DNA of 64,000 nucleotides from Lysinibacillus sp. FSL W8-0992 (GCF_038008685.1 NZ_JBBOZQ010000001.1:2666001-2730000), one strand, 5' to 3'; counted from the stretch's first letter, positions 35,188 through 45,569 are shown. Numbers and translations are program-made. Notes: generated by a model from the letters alone, not told the origin.

Positions 35188-35945
35188 TTTTCATGTTAGC
35201 AGGTACGAGCGATGCAAGGAATCTAGCACTTGAATTGCAGTCAGTGGGCTATGCGATTACGGCTACAGTTGTTACTGATTCGGCTGCTACAAGCCTTGCA
35301 GAGGTAGGTCTACCACATTTAGTTGGTAGACTAACTGCTGAGGAAATGGCAGCAATACTTACAGAACAAGGGTATCGCTTAGTTGTCGATGCCTCACATC
35401 CATTTGCAGAGGAAGCTTCTAAAAATGCGATGGCAGCAGCAAAGAGTGCTGGCGTTCCATACATTCGTTATGAACGCGCAAATGAACATTACGAACACCC
35501 TCTTATTACAGTTGTTAAAGATTATGAGGAAGCAGCACAGTTAGCAGCTGTAAAACGAGGCGTGATTATGCTGACAACTGGCAGTAAAACACTTGCAACG
35601 TTTACAAAGGTGTTACAAGGCTTAGAAAATACACGTGTTATTGCACGTATGCTTCCTCGCCTTGATAATATGGAAAAATGTGAAGCACTTGGTGTGGCGC
35701 AAAGAGATATTGTTGCTATTCAAGGTCCCTTTTCAAAAGAATTAAACGAAGCACTATTTCGTCAATACGATGTTACATTGATGATTACAAAAGAAAGTGG
35801 CAAAGTCGGCTCAGTCGATGAAAAGCTAGACGCTGCACTTGCCTGTGGTATTGAAACGATTTTAATCGCACGACCAAATATTCAATATGGCCAACAATAC
35901 TCCTCATTTGAGGAAGTACTACAAGCTGTACAACACATACTATAG
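35184..35945 (+). CDS. cbiJ: Cobalt-precorrin-6A reductase
   Basis: A 253-residue NADPH-dependent reductase of the CobK/CbiJ family. MIFMLAGTSDARNLALELQS is the N-terminal nucleotide-binding signature. VVDASHPFAEEASKNAMAAAKSAGVPYIRYER and ITKESGKVGSVDEKLDAALACGIETILIARP are conserved blocks. It overlaps cbiX by four bases. Confidence 0.94.
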   Translation: MIFMLAGTSDARNLALELQSVGYAITATVVTDSAATSLAEVGLPHLVGRLTAEEMAAILTEQGYRLVVDASHPFAEEASKNAMAAAKSAGVPYIRYERANEHYEHPLITVVKDYEEAAQLAAVKRGVIMLTTGSKTLATFTKVLQGLENTRVIARMLPRLDNMEKCEALGVAQRDIVAIQGPFSKELNEALFRQYDVTLMITKESGKVGSVDEKLDAALACGIETILIARPNIQYGQQYSSFEEVLQAVQHIL

Positions 35946-35957
35946 GAGGCAAACCAA

Positions 35958-36617
35958 ATGGATTTCAAAACAGATTTCAAACCATTAACAGTAGACCCAG
36001 ACAAAATTTATGATTATAGTTTCTCGATAATTGCAGAGGAAATGGGCGAACATGATTTTACAGAAGATGAGTGGAAAATTGTCCGTCGTATTATCCACGC
36101 TTCTGCTGACTTCGAATTAGGACGTAGCGTCATTATTACACCAGGTGCAATTGAAGCAGGCATTAAGTCGATCCTTGCAGGTCGTCATGTCATTGCTGAT
36201 GTACAAATGATTGAAAGTGGTTCAGGAAAAAAACGTTTCCAAAAGCATGGTGGGGATTTACACTGCTATATCGCAGATGAAGACGTTTCGATTGAAGCGA
36301 AAAAACAAAATACAACGCGTGCCATAATCTCAATGCAAAAGGCAACAAAATTACACGAAGGTGGCATTTATGCAATTGGAAATGCACCGACAGCCTTACT
36401 AGAGTTAATTCGCTTAATTAAAGAAGGCTTAGCGAAACCGGACTTAATTATTGGTATGCCAGTAGGCTTTGTGTCAGCAGCAGAGTCGAAAGAAGAGCTT
36501 TTAAAGCTAGAGGGGATTCCTTATATTACAAATGTTGGACGTAAAGGCGGTAGTACAGTGACGGTTGCTGCTTTAAATGCCGTTTCATTATTAGCGGACG
36601 AACAGGCGAAAAAATAA
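35958..36617 (+). CDS. cbiC: Cobalt-precorrin-8 methylmutase
   Basis: A 219-residue enzyme that moves a methyl group from C11 to C12. IYDYSFSIIAEEM near the N terminus, RRIIHASADFELG with the catalytic His, GRHVIADVQMIESG, AIGNAPTALLELI and GMPVGFVSAAESKEEL are all CbiC/CobH signatures. It is followed by cbiD with a one-base overlap (TAATG). Confidence 0.95.
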   Translation: MDFKTDFKPLTVDPDKIYDYSFSIIAEEMGEHDFTEDEWKIVRRIIHASADFELGRSVIITPGAIEAGIKSILAGRHVIADVQMIESGSGKKRFQKHGGDLHCYIADEDVSIEAKKQNTTRAIISMQKATKLHEGGIYAIGNAPTALLELIRLIKEGLAKPDLIIGMPVGFVSAAESKEELLKLEGIPYITNVGRKGGSTVTVAALNAVSLLADEQAKK

Positions 36618-37750
36618 TGGAGCGGAAGCCAAAAAAGGATCCTAAAGACATGCGTCACGGTTATACAACGGGAGCCTGTGCAACTGCAGTTACGAAAGCC
36701 GCTTTACTAGCCCTTATTACAAATGAAGAGCAGGAAACGAGTACGATTCATTTGCCAATAGGGCGAGATGCAACATTTACAATTGAAAAATGTACGTTTG
36801 GAAGCAACGTAGTAAGCTGTGAGACGATTAAGGATGCTGGTGATGATCCAGATGCGACACACAAAGCCCTTATTATTGGCACGGTAAGTTGGGCTGATAC
36901 ACCAGGGATACATTTAGATGGCGGTATTGGCGTCGGGCGAGTAACAAAGCCCGGCTTACCTGTTGCTGTTGGAGAAGCAGCGATTAACCCTGTACCACGT
37001 AAAATGATACATAGTACCGTGCAAGATGTGCTTGAAGAGTTTCAAATTAATCGCGGCGTTAATGTTGTTATTTCTGTACCAGAGGGCGAGGAAATTGCAA
37101 AAAAAACATTAAATGGACGGCTTGGAATTATTGGCGGCATTTCCATTTTAGGCACAAGGGGAACCGTCGTGCCTTTTTCGAGTTCTGCGTATATGGCAAG
37201 TATTGTTCAAGCTATTAGTGTCGCAAGGGCAGCTGGCTGTGAACATGTAGTTGTAACAACAGGTGGGCGTAGTGAAAAGTTTGGGATGGCCCAATATCCT
37301 ACCTTACCTGAGGAAGCGTTTATTGAAATGGGTGATTTTGTCGGCTTTACATTAAAGCATTGTAAACGACTTGGCATTAAGCAAGTATCACTCGTTGGGA
37401 TGATGGGGAAATTTTCAAAGGTGGCTCAAGGGGTAATGATGGTGCACTCCAAAAGCGCAGCCATTGATTTTAATTTTTTAGCGCAGTTAGCCATTGATAT
37501 TGGGGCAGATGAAGAAACAGTAGCACAAGTAAGAGAGGCAAATACCGCATCACAAGTTGGTGAAATAATGGCTGAAAAAGGCTATGATGCTTTCTTTCAT
37601 CACCTATGCGAGGCATGCTGTTATTCATCTTTACACCACATTAGAGGGGGCTTGACGGTCTCCACATCGATTTATTCGATGCAGGGACAATTATTAGGAA
37701 GGGCTGATGACATTGCATCGATCGATGAAATTGATTGGGATCGGGGATAA
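36617..37750 (+). CDS. cbiD: Cobalt-precorrin-5B C1-methyltransferase
   Basis: A 377-residue enzyme that methylates C1 after ring contraction. It begins [22 protein letters not shown] near residue 12, the family hallmark. [45 protein letters not shown] and [15 protein letters not shown] follow. It lacks the standard tetrapyrrole methylase fold. The 3' end overlaps cbiET by 44 bases. Confidence 0.95.
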   Translation: MERKPKKDPKDMRHGYTTGACATAVTKAALLALITNEEQETSTIHLPIGRDATFTIEKCTFGSNVVSCETIKDAGDDPDATHKALIIGTVSWADTPGIHLDGGIGVGRVTKPGLPVAVGEAAINPVPRKMIHSTVQDVLEEFQINRGVNVVISVPEGEEIAKKTLNGRLGIIGGISILGTRGTVVPFSSSAYMASIVQAISVARAAGCEHVVVTTGGRSEKFGMAQYPTLPEEAFIEMGDFVGFTLKHCKRLGIKQVSLVGMMGKFSKVAQGVMMVHSKSAAIDFNFLAQLAIDIGADEETVAQVREANTASQVGEIMAEKGYDAFFHHLCEACCYSSLHHIRGGLTVSTSIYSMQGQLLGRADDIASIDEIDWDRG

Positions 37751-38927
37751 CGGACAGGAAAGTTTACTACCACAGTATAGACAGTGGATTGAAGACTGCG
37801 AGGTGCTCGTAGGTGGTGAGCGTGTCCTTGATTTTTTCACAAGCTTTACAGGAGAAAAAATAGTCATTAAAGGTGGTCTTTCAACGCTTGTTGAAAAACT
37901 TTCCGAAGAAACGCGTAAGACAGTTATTTTAGCATCTGGTGATCCACTATTTTACGGCATCGGGGGCTATTTAGCAAAGAAGCTAAATATCGAAGTATAT
38001 CCGTATATGAGCTCTGTACAGCTTGCGTTTTCAAAAATGGGCGAAAGCTGGCAGGATGCCTATGTAACTAGTATTCACGGGCGACCAATGAAAGGCTTAG
38101 CGCAACGTATTGATGGTAAAAAGAAAGTGGCATTACTAACAGATGCAGACAATAATCCAAATGCACTGGCACGTTATTTAAAGCATTTTGGTATGACAGA
38201 ATACCGTGCTTTTGTGGCAGAAAATTTACAAGGTATTGATGAAAAATATGGCTGGTACTCTCTTGATGAATTAGAAGAAGCAGAATTTTCATCTCTCAAT
38301 GTTGTGATCCTACAGCAAACGTCAGCTCCGAAGCGCTATGCACTTGGTATTGATGATGAAGAGTTTTCACAACGTAAGCCAGATAAAGGACTGATTACTA
38401 AAAAGGAAATTCGTGTATTAAGTTTGCAAGCAATGCAGCTTCAAAAGGACAGCACGATTTGGGATGTCGGCACATGCACAGGCTCCATGGCAATTGAAGC
38501 TGGTAAATTGGCACCAGAAGGTCAAGTGTATGCAGTGGAAAAAAATGCTCCTGATTTAGAAAATTGCCTACAAAATCAACAGAAGTTCCGTGTCGATGTA
38601 ACGGCTATTCATAGTAAAGCTCCTGCAGGACTCGAGCATTTTCCAGACCCAGATGCGATTTTTATCGGCGGAACAGGTGGGGAAATGGTGGAGTTATTAC
38701 AGCTGTGCTGTACGCGCTTAAAGCCCAATGGTCGCATTGTCTTAAATGCTGCTACAATTGAAAATTTATATAAGGCAGTTGAGGCGTTTAAAGCATGCGG
38801 CTTTGCAGTAGAAATTTTACAGGCGCAACTTGCACGTAGTAAACCAATTTTAGATATGACTCGCTTTGTCCCATTAAACCCGATATATATAATTTCGGCA
38901 TATCGAAAGGAAGAAAATCATGAGTAA
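37707..38927 (+). CDS. cbiET: Cobalt-precorrin-7 C5,C15-methyltransferase and decarboxylase (fused CbiE-CbiT)
   Basis: A 406-residue fusion. Residues 1-200 are the CbiE methylase ([31 protein letters not shown]). Residues 205-405 are the CbiT methyltransferase/decarboxylase, with motif [29 protein letters not shown] and [15 protein letters not shown]. The ATG at 37707 follows AGGAAGGG; an ATG at 37725 is an alternative start. The E-T fusion matches CobL and B. megaterium. Confidence 0.94.
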   Translation: MTLHRSMKLIGIGDNGQESLLPQYRQWIEDCEVLVGGERVLDFFTSFTGEKIVIKGGLSTLVEKLSEETRKTVILASGDPLFYGIGGYLAKKLNIEVYPYMSSVQLAFSKMGESWQDAYVTSIHGRPMKGLAQRIDGKKKVALLTDADNNPNALARYLKHFGMTEYRAFVAENLQGIDEKYGWYSLDELEEAEFSSLNVVILQQTSAPKRYALGIDDEEFSQRKPDKGLITKKEIRVLSLQAMQLQKDSTIWDVGTCTGSMAIEAGKLAPEGQVYAVEKNAPDLENCLQNQQKFRVDVTAIHSKAPAGLEHFPDPDAIFIGGTGGEMVELLQLCCTRLKPNGRIVLNAATIENLYKAVEAFKACGFAVEILQAQLARSKPILDMTRFVPLNPIYIISAYRKEENHE

Positions 38928-39627
38928 TCTTGGTATTTTATATGGCTTAGGCGTAGGCCCTGGCGATCCAGAATTAATTACAGTAAAAGCATTCCGTGTT
39001 ATCCAGGAGTCACCAGTTATTGCCTACCCAAAAAAATTAAAGGGTAGCAAAAGCTATGCACACCGCATCGTAGACGTTTACATTAATCCAGAGGAAAAAG
39101 ATATGCTTGGTCTTGTTTTCCCAATGACGAAGGATGAGGCAGTATTAGAACGTGAATGGACGAAATCTGTTGAACTTGTTTATGGTAAATTGAAAGAAGG
39201 CAAGGATGTTGCATTTGTGACAGAAGGTGATCCTCTTTTATACAGTACTTTTATCCATATGATGAAGCTAATGCAGGACATGCATCCAGACGTAGAAATT
39301 CGTACAGTACCTGGTATTTCATCATTCAATGGTTCTGCATCACGTCTAGGCATTGCCCTTGCCGATGGAGATGATCGTGTCGCAATTATTCCAGCTCATG
39401 ATAATTATGAAGCAATGCGTGAAGCAATTGAAAGTCATGATGCAGTCGTATTTATAAAAGTAGCAAAGGTTATTGATTTAATGCTAGAAGTACTGCGTGA
39501 TTTAGACTTACTTGATAAAGCTTCCGTTGTAACAAAGGTTACATCTGATGAGGAAATTATTTGGGATGTACGTGAACTAGACGGTGTAGATTTAGAATAT
39601 TTAACATTAATGGTGGTGCGTAAATAA
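38920..39627 (+). CDS. cbiL: Cobalt-factor II C20-methyltransferase
   Basis: A 235-residue tetrapyrrole methylase acting early in the anaerobic pathway. [44 protein letters not shown] and [32 protein letters not shown] are CbiL/CobI signatures. It overlaps cbiET by 8 bases and cbiF by one. Confidence 0.95.
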   Translation: MSNLGILYGLGVGPGDPELITVKAFRVIQESPVIAYPKKLKGSKSYAHRIVDVYINPEEKDMLGLVFPMTKDEAVLEREWTKSVELVYGKLKEGKDVAFVTEGDPLLYSTFIHMMKLMQDMHPDVEIRTVPGISSFNGSASRLGIALADGDDRVAIIPAHDNYEAMREAIESHDAVVFIKVAKVIDLMLEVLRDLDLLDKASVVTKVTSDEEIIWDVRELDGVDLEYLTLMVVRK

Positions 39628-40412
39628 TGAAGAAAATTTATATTGTTGGTGCAGGCCCAGGAGACCCGGATTTAATTACTGTAAAAGGTTTACATATGCT
39701 ACAAACAGCGGATGTTGTTATGTATACGGATTCGTTAGTCAATGAAGATCTTATTGCAAAGGCAAAGCCAGACGCGGAAGTAATTCGTACGGCCGGCATG
39801 CATTTGGAAGAAATGGTTGCGGTCATGGTAGAGCGTGTCAATGCAGGTAAAGTAGTAGCACGTATGCATACAGGCGACCCTGCGATGTATGGTGCAATCA
39901 TGGAACAAATTGCCTTATTGAAGAAGGAAGGGATTGGCTATGAGGTCATTCCTGGCGTTAGCTCGGTTTTTGCTTCAGCCGCAGCAATCGGGGCAGAGTT
40001 AACAATTCCCGATTTAACACAAACGCTTATTTTAACTCGTGCAGAAGGACGTACACCTGTGCCTGAGTTTGAAAAGCTACGTGATCTTGCTAGCCACCAT
40101 TGTACGATTGCGTTGTTCTTAAGTGCAACGCTAACAAAGAAAATCGTCAAAGAATTGCAAAGTGCGGGATGGTCTGATGATACGCCAGTTGCCGTGATTC
40201 AGCGTGCAACTTGGCCCGATCAAAAAATTGTTCGTACGACTTTAGTTGAGCTTGATGAGGCGATGCGTGTCAATGGTATACGTAAACATGCGATGATTTT
40301 AGCAGGTTGGGCATTGGACCCAAATATCCATGATAAAGATGAGTACCGTTCAAAATTATATGATGCGACCTTTACACATGGCTTCCGAAAAGGTGTGAAG
40401 GCAAGTGATTGA
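39627..40412 (+). CDS. cbiF: Cobalt-precorrin-4 C11-methyltransferase
   Basis: A 261-residue tetrapyrrole methylase. IYIVGAGPGDPDLITVKGLHMLQTADVVMYTDSLV, ARMHTGDPAMYGAIMEQI and VIPGVSSVFASAAAIGAELTIPDLTQTLILTRAEGRTPVPE are diagnostic of CbiF/CobM. It overlaps cbiL by one base and cbiG by 8 bases. Confidence 0.95.
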   Translation: MKKIYIVGAGPGDPDLITVKGLHMLQTADVVMYTDSLVNEDLIAKAKPDAEVIRTAGMHLEEMVAVMVERVNAGKVVARMHTGDPAMYGAIMEQIALLKKEGIGYEVIPGVSSVFASAAAIGAELTIPDLTQTLILTRAEGRTPVPEFEKLRDLASHHCTIALFLSATLTKKIVKELQSAGWSDDTPVAVIQRATWPDQKIVRTTLVELDEAMRVNGIRKHAMILAGWALDPNIHDKDEYRSKLYDATFTHGFRKGVKASD

Positions 40413-41526
40413 ATTACAAGAAGGTGTACTTCCTGAAGTTGATCAGCGTAATCCTTATGCAGTTGTAGCCATTACGAAGCATGGTGTTCAAATAGGACGC
40501 AAACTACAGCAAACATTTGCGGCAAGCGATTTATATTATATGAGTAAATTTGAACATGGCGACGAAGATGAAAAGCATATTCAGCTTTTTACAGGTACGG
40601 TGCGTTTATTACTGCCAACACTTTTTAAGCAGTATAAAGGATTAATCTTAATTATTTCACTTGGTGCGGTTGTGCGCATGATTGCACCAATTTTACAGGA
40701 TAAGAAGACCGATCCTGGTGTGGTTGTTATTGATGACCGTGGGGAAAATGTCATAAGTGTGCTATCGGGCCATTTAGGCGGCGCAAATGAGCTAACGCAT
40801 GAGGTTGCAGCGGCGCTAGGAGCAAATCCTATTATTACAACAGCTTCTGATGTTCAAAAAACTATTCCTGTTGATTTATTTGGTGCACGTTTTGGCTGGG
40901 TTTGGGACAGTGCAGATAAGCTAACACCTGTTAGTGCCTCTGTTGTCAATGAGGAACACGTTGCGATTGTACAGGAAGCTGGGGAACGTGATTGGTGGAT
41001 GCGTAATACACCAATGCCTGAGCAAATAAAAATTTACCCATCAGCACACGACGCGATTGAGGCGAAACCTCATGCTACGCTGTTCATTACCGACCGTATA
41101 ATTGAACCCGAGGAAGAAGTGCTGCTAGAGAATGGCGTCATTTATCGACCAAAATCGATTGTACTTGGCATGGGGTGTAATCGCGGGACGGCTGTTGAAG
41201 AAATTGAACAAGTCATTGATGAAACGTTAGCTGAGCTGAAGCTATCGAAAAAAAGTGTAAAAGCACTGTGTACAATTGATTTAAAAAAAGACGAAACTTG
41301 TTTTATTGAAATAACAAAAAAATATGATTGGGAGTTTGTAACATATACTCCAGAACAGTTAAATGAAATCAATTTCCCATCACCATCTGAAACGGTATTT
41401 AAATATACAGGGGCATATGGGGTAAGTGAACCAGCTGCAATGCGCTATGCACAGGTCGAATCACTCGTATTACCAAAGAAAAAGTCAGGCAATGCTACGA
41501 TTTCTGTAGCAAGATTAGTATTTTAA
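40405..41526 (+). CDS. cbiG: Cobalt-precorrin-5A hydrolase
   Basis: A 373-residue enzyme that opens the delta-lactone and releases C20 as acetaldehyde. The central block LILIISLGAVVRMIAPILQDKKTDPGVVVIDDRGENVISVLSGHLGGANELTHEVA and the C-terminal VLGMGCNRGTAVEEIEQVIDETL are CbiG hallmarks. It starts with GTG at 40405, inside the end of cbiF. Confidence 0.94.
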   Translation: MIELQEGVLPEVDQRNPYAVVAITKHGVQIGRKLQQTFAASDLYYMSKFEHGDEDEKHIQLFTGTVRLLLPTLFKQYKGLILIISLGAVVRMIAPILQDKKTDPGVVVIDDRGENVISVLSGHLGGANELTHEVAAALGANPIITTASDVQKTIPVDLFGARFGWVWDSADKLTPVSASVVNEEHVAIVQEAGERDWWMRNTPMPEQIKIYPSAHDAIEAKPHATLFITDRIIEPEEEVLLENGVIYRPKSIVLGMGCNRGTAVEEIEQVIDETLAELKLSKKSVKALCTIDLKKDETCFIEITKKYDWEFVTYTPEQLNEINFPSPSETVFKYTGAYGVSEPAAMRYAQVESLVLPKKKSGNATISVARLVF

Positions 41527-41537
41527 GGAGGGAGCCT

Positions 41538-42905
41538 ATGCAAACAAATCGCTTTGTACTTGCAGGGACAGGTAGTGGTGTGGGCAAGACAACATTCACA
41601 ATTGGCCTAATGAAAGCATTGCAGGAAAAAGGTAAAGTCGTGCAAGGCTTTAAATGTGGTCCTGATTATATTGACCCTAGCTACCATACTGCTGTGACAG
41701 GACGTGTATCGCGTAATATTGATAGCTGGATGTTTTCGCATGATGCGGTACGTGATATTGTTGCACGTGCGAGCATGGATGCAGACGTTTCGATTATAGA
41801 AGGCGTAATGGGCTTTTATGATGGCAAAAGTCCGTTATCTGACGAAGGCTCGGCAGCGGACATTAGTGTTGTGACAGAAAGTCCAGTTATTTTAATCGTT
41901 AATTGTGCAAGTATGGCTCGCAGCGTAGCGGCAGTTGTAAAAGGCTTTCAGCTACTATCTGACCAGCCAAACATTGTCGGCGTTATTGCAAACCAAGTAG
42001 GTAGTGTAGGCCATTATGAAATTGCCAAAGCTGCGATTGAGCAGGAATGTGGTATTCCGGTTATAGGTTATTTAAAGCGTGAAACAGGCATAGATATTCC
42101 AAGTCGCCATTTAGGGCTTATTCCTGCGATTGAACGAGGAGAGCTCGATTCATTTTTTGACAAGCTAGGTGCTTTAATGGCAGAGACGATTGATTTGGAT
42201 TTATTACTGTCATTAACAAAGGCACCCGTTTTAGAAGAGACGGGTCAACTATTTGCTGAACAACCTGCAAAAAATATTTGTATTGCGGTAGCAAAAGATG
42301 CTGCATTCAACTTCTATTACGAGGAAAATTTAGCACTTTTACGAGCAAAAGGAGCAACATTGCAATTTTTCTCACCACTTGCAAATGAACCTGTGCCAGC
42401 CGAAGCAGATGGTTTATATATTGGTGGAGGCTTCCCAGAGGAATTTGCTGATACGCTAGCAAAAAATACTGACGTGAAAACATCCATTCGTGAAGCAATC
42501 GCGAAAGGTTTACCGACATTAGCTGAATGCGGTGGCTTTATGTATTTGACTGAGGCGATTACGAATAGTCAAGGTGAACGCCATGAAATGCTCGGTGTGA
42601 TTCCTGGTGAAGTAGCGATGCAAACAAAGCTTGCGGCACTTGGCTATCGTGAAATCTTTGGGACAACGTCTAACTTTTTAATCGGTAAGGACGAACAAGC
42701 AAAGGGCCATGAATTCCATTATTCATCATATAGTGGTACTCATGACACTCCTGCTTACGAAACGAAAGGGCGTTTTGGCAATAAAGAAGAAGGTTACCAA
42801 ACAGGGAATCTAGTAGCTGGCTATACGCATTTTCATTTTGTTTCGAATCCTAAGCTTGTTGAAAACTGGTTAACAGCATGTAAGAAGGTGAAAACAAATG
42901 ACTAA
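41538..42905 (+). CDS. cbiA: Cobyrinate a,c-diamide synthase
   Basis: A 455-residue ATP- and glutamine-dependent amidase. The N-terminal P-loop GTGSGVGKTTFTIGL and KCGPDYIDPSYH are present, with IIEGVMGFYDG. The C-terminal glutaminase domain carries YIGGGFPEEFAD and LAECGGFMYL with the catalytic Cys. It amidates the a and c side chains. GGAGGGA precedes the ATG; the 3' end overlaps sirC by 8 bases. Confidence 0.95.
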   Translation: MQTNRFVLAGTGSGVGKTTFTIGLMKALQEKGKVVQGFKCGPDYIDPSYHTAVTGRVSRNIDSWMFSHDAVRDIVARASMDADVSIIEGVMGFYDGKSPLSDEGSAADISVVTESPVILIVNCASMARSVAAVVKGFQLLSDQPNIVGVIANQVGSVGHYEIAKAAIEQECGIPVIGYLKRETGIDIPSRHLGLIPAIERGELDSFFDKLGALMAETIDLDLLLSLTKAPVLEETGQLFAEQPAKNICIAVAKDAAFNFYYEENLALLRAKGATLQFFSPLANEPVPAEADGLYIGGGFPEEFADTLAKNTDVKTSIREAIAKGLPTLAECGGFMYLTEAITNSQGERHEMLGVIPGEVAMQTKLAALGYREIFGTTSNFLIGKDEQAKGHEFHYSSYSGTHDTPAYETKGRFGNKEEGYQTGNLVAGYTHFHFVSNPKLVENWLTACKKVKTND

Positions 42906-43536
42906 TTACTTTCCTATCCATTTAAATATCGAATATAAAACTGTTGTTATTGTAGGTGGAGGTCATGTAGCGACGCAAAAGGTTACGTCATTGCTACCAG
43001 CTAAAGCAAACATTGTCATAGTTAGCCCGACGTTACACGACACATTAGTGCCACTTGCAGAATCAGGGCAAATAACATGGCGTGAAAAAGAATTTGAGCC
43101 ACGTGATTTAGATGATGCAACACTTATTATCGCAGCGACGAACGATACAAACGTCAACAATGCGGTACAAGAAGCGGCGCAACATTGGCAGCTCTTAAAT
43201 CGAGCAGATGCACAGGGTGAGAGCGACTTTATAACACCTGCAACAATTCGTCGCGGTCATTTAGTGTTGACGGTTTCTACTTCTGGTGCAAGCCCAGCAC
43301 TTGCACGCAAAATAAAAGAAGATTTAACTGAGCAATTTGATGCTGTATATGAAGATTACGTATGCTTTTTACAGCAAGCTCGTCTAATGGTTACTGCTAA
43401 ATTTGATAAGGGTAATCAAAGACGTGCCGCATTACAAGCACTACTTGAGCCAAACTTATTAGCATGGACACGCAGTGGAGAGATTGACCGACGAGAGGCG
43501 TATTTACAACAACTATTGACGGGAGAAACGCGATGA
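42898..43536 (+). CDS. sirC: Precorrin-2 dehydrogenase
   Basis: A 212-residue NAD-dependent enzyme that oxidises precorrin-2 to sirohydrochlorin, the substrate of CbiX. YFPIHLNIEYKTVVIVGGGHVATQKVTSLL is the Rossmann start; LIIAATNDTNVNNAVQEAA and LLNRADAQGESDFITPATIRRGHLVLTVSTSGASPALARKIKEDL follow. It is equivalent to the CysG dehydrogenase part (the cysG-type gene in B. megaterium). Any chelatase activity cannot be judged. Confidence 0.92.
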   Translation: MTNYFPIHLNIEYKTVVIVGGGHVATQKVTSLLPAKANIVIVSPTLHDTLVPLAESGQITWREKEFEPRDLDDATLIIAATNDTNVNNAVQEAAQHWQLLNRADAQGESDFITPATIRRGHLVLTVSTSGASPALARKIKEDLTEQFDAVYEDYVCFLQQARLMVTAKFDKGNQRRAALQALLEPNLLAWTRSGEIDRREAYLQQLLTGETR

Positions 43537-44300
43537 AAGAGGGAATTGTATATTTAGTAGGGGCTGGCCCGGGAGATCCGAAGCTCATTACAGTGTATGG
43601 GCTAGAATGTATTCAAAAGGCCGATGTCATTGCATACGATCGTCTAGTGAATCCGAAATTATTAGATTTTGCAAAAAAAGATGCAGAGCTTGTGTACTGT
43701 GGTAAATTGCCTGGTAAACACCATCTAATTCAAGACGAAATTAATGCATTGCTTGTCGAAAGAGCGCAAGAAGGCAAAGTTGTAACTCGTTTAAAGGGTG
43801 GCGATCCTTTTGTTTTTGGTCGTGGTGCTGAAGAGGCGGAAATATTAAAAAATCATGGCATACCCTATGAAGTGGTACCGGGTATAACAGCTGGAATTGC
43901 AGCTCCTGCGTATGCGGGTATTCCTGTTACACATAGAGATTTTGCCACAAGTTTTGCACTAGTTACAGGTCACGGTCGCGAGGAAAAAGGACAAGATTTT
44001 TTAAATTGGCCAGCACTTGCAACTGGTATCGATACTGTCGCATTTTATATGAGTGTAGGCAATATTGCATATATCGCAAAAAAGCTTATTGACAATGGTC
44101 GCCCAGCGACTACGCCCGTTGCCGTAATTGAATGGGGTACAACTGAGCAACAGCGTACGATAACAGGACCACTAAACGACATTGCTAATATTATTGAACG
44201 TGAGGGTTATCATAATCCTTCTATGATCGTCGTAGGGGATGTTGTCAATGTACGTGAAAAAATTCAATGGTTTGAAGAGCAAGGGCTCGCTTTTAGCTAA
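43533..44300 (+). CDS. cobA: Uroporphyrinogen III C-methyltransferase
   Basis: A 255-residue SAM enzyme that makes precorrin-2, the entry to the branch. VYLVGAGPGDPKLITVYGLECIQKADVIAYDRLVNPKLL, TRLKGGDPFVFGRGAEEAEIL and VPGITAGIAAPAYAGIPVTHRDFATSFALVTGH are typical of SUMT. It overlaps sirC by four bases. It may also feed siroheme synthesis. Confidence 0.95.
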   Translation: MKEGIVYLVGAGPGDPKLITVYGLECIQKADVIAYDRLVNPKLLDFAKKDAELVYCGKLPGKHHLIQDEINALLVERAQEGKVVTRLKGGDPFVFGRGAEEAEILKNHGIPYEVVPGITAGIAAPAYAGIPVTHRDFATSFALVTGHGREEKGQDFLNWPALATGIDTVAFYMSVGNIAYIAKKLIDNGRPATTPVAVIEWGTTEQQRTITGPLNDIANIIEREGYHNPSMIVVGDVVNVREKIQWFEEQGLAFS

Positions 44301-44386
44301 TGTTGCGATGGCACCTTGCTATTCTCTTATATAAATAGATAGACAGGCAAATGACAAAAGAGATGTACTTAAAGGAGGATAACTTC

Positions 44387-44947
44387 ATGACAGTAATTGA
44401 AGCATTAAAAAAACGTCGTGCAATTCGCAACTATACAACTGAGCCTATTGAAAAGGAAAAAATAGAACAAATTTTACAAGCCGCAACGTATGCACCTAAC
44501 GACCGTATGCGTGAACCTTGGCATTTTTATGTAATACAAGGTGACGCGATGAAACGTTATGAAGCAATGGCTAGTACATATTTGCAAGAACGTTTTCCAA
44601 CGAAGCCTAATTTAGTAGAAAGTTCATTAAAGGTTGTTCAAACAACACCTGTTGCAATTGTTGTGACAGCCGATATTGTGGAAGATGATGAAGATGCAAC
44701 CGAAGATAATATTTTTGCTGTATGCAGTGCGATTATGTCCATGTGGCTAGCAGCAGAGGAGCTAGGGCTTGGATTCGTATGGCGTACGCGAGGCGTTGGA
44801 CTTGTTCATGATGCACGCATGCATACATTTATCGGTGCAAGTGAAAATCAAAAGGTTGTCGGTACTATTTTCATTGGTTACCCAGAAGAGCAAGAGCTTA
44901 AAGACAAAAAACGAACATCATTTGAAGAGAAAACAACTTGGCTTTAA
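44387..44947 (+). CDS. Nitroreductase family protein in the cobalamin operon
   Basis: A 186-residue FMN-dependent nitroreductase-like protein. MTVIEALKKRRAIRNYTTEPIEKEKIEQIL is the family N terminus with the R-R-A-I-R-N FMN-binding pattern; YAPNDRMREPWHFYVIQ and EELGLGFVWRTRG follow. It does not look like BluB. Its place before cobO suggests a corrinoid reductase, giving Co(I) or Co(II) for adenosylation, but this is inference. A perfect AAAGGAGG 8 bases before the ATG at 44387 sets the start; an in-frame ATG at 44351 has no such site. Confidence 0.85.
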   Translation: MTVIEALKKRRAIRNYTTEPIEKEKIEQILQAATYAPNDRMREPWHFYVIQGDAMKRYEAMASTYLQERFPTKPNLVESSLKVVQTTPVAIVVTADIVEDDEDATEDNIFAVCSAIMSMWLAAEELGLGFVWRTRGVGLVHDARMHTFIGASENQKVVGTIFIGYPEEQELKDKKRTSFEEKTTWL

Positions 44948-44960
44948 GGAGGTAGGAAAA

Positions 44961-45497
44961 ATGGCTAGAAAAGGCTTGTTTTTAGTATACACAGGTGATG
45001 GCAAGGGGAAAACGACAGCTTCCCTTGGCGTAACATTGCGTGCAGTAGGGCGTGGTTTAAATGTGCGTTATATGCAGTTTATAAAATCGCCAGAGCGTAC
45101 GTATGGTGAACAAATTGCCCTATCGAAACTTGGGGTAGAAATGGAACAAATGGGCATAGGGTTTACATGGACAAAAACACCAGAGGAGCATCGTGTTGCA
45201 TTAGCAAAAGCTTGGCAAAAAGCAAAGGAAGCCTTACAAGATGATAGTATTGATTTACTCGTTTTAGATGAGCTTAATAATGCATTGGCAATTACAAAGT
45301 TCCCAATTGATGACGTTCTCCCATTAGCTGAAGTACTCGAAGCCATTGCACAACGTCCTCCTACAATGCATCTTGTCGTAACAGGACGCAGTGCCAATCC
45401 TGCCCTTGTTGCCATGGCTGATTTAGTTTCAACAATTGATGCAACGAAACATTATTACGAAGAGGGAATTCCTGCTGTCAAAGGACTTGAATTCTAA
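44961..45497 (+). CDS. cobO: Corrinoid adenosyltransferase (CobO/BtuR type)
   Basis: A 178-residue ATP:corrinoid adenosyltransferase that attaches the adenosyl group to the cobalt. The N-terminal P-loop VYTGDGKGKTTASLGVTLRAVGRG, YMQFIKSPERTYGE, LLVLDELNNAL and HLVVTGRSANPALVAMADLVS are CobO/BtuR signatures. AAGGAGGTAGG precedes the ATG at 44961; a longer frame into the nitroreductase gene is rejected. Confidence 0.95.
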   Translation: MARKGLFLVYTGDGKGKTTASLGVTLRAVGRGLNVRYMQFIKSPERTYGEQIALSKLGVEMEQMGIGFTWTKTPEEHRVALAKAWQKAKEALQDDSIDLLVLDELNNALAITKFPIDDVLPLAEVLEAIAQRPPTMHLVVTGRSANPALVAMADLVSTIDATKHYYEEGIPAVKGLEF

Positions 45498-45537
45498 ATC
45501 CATCTGTCCAATTTTCGATTTTATATTCAATGGGGGG

Positions 45538-45569
45538 ATATTCAGGAATGATTTAAAGTCACTGAATAT
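45538..45569 (+). other. Hairpin in the cobO-cobQ spacer
   Basis: ATATTCAG / CTGAATAT arms with a 16-base loop in the only sizeable gap (108 bases) inside the operon. There is no T run. It may affect mRNA processing between cobO and cobQ. Confidence 0.4.

Noticed and set aside
34919..35194. A 91-codon minus-strand frame rich in His, Gly and Asp opposite the cbiX tail.
   Set aside because: It is the antisense reading of the CATGAC hexamer run, with no start signals of its own.
44387..44947. Naming the nitroreductase bluB.
   Set aside because: It has the general nitroreductase N terminus and lacks the BluB-like features I know; the position alone is not enough.
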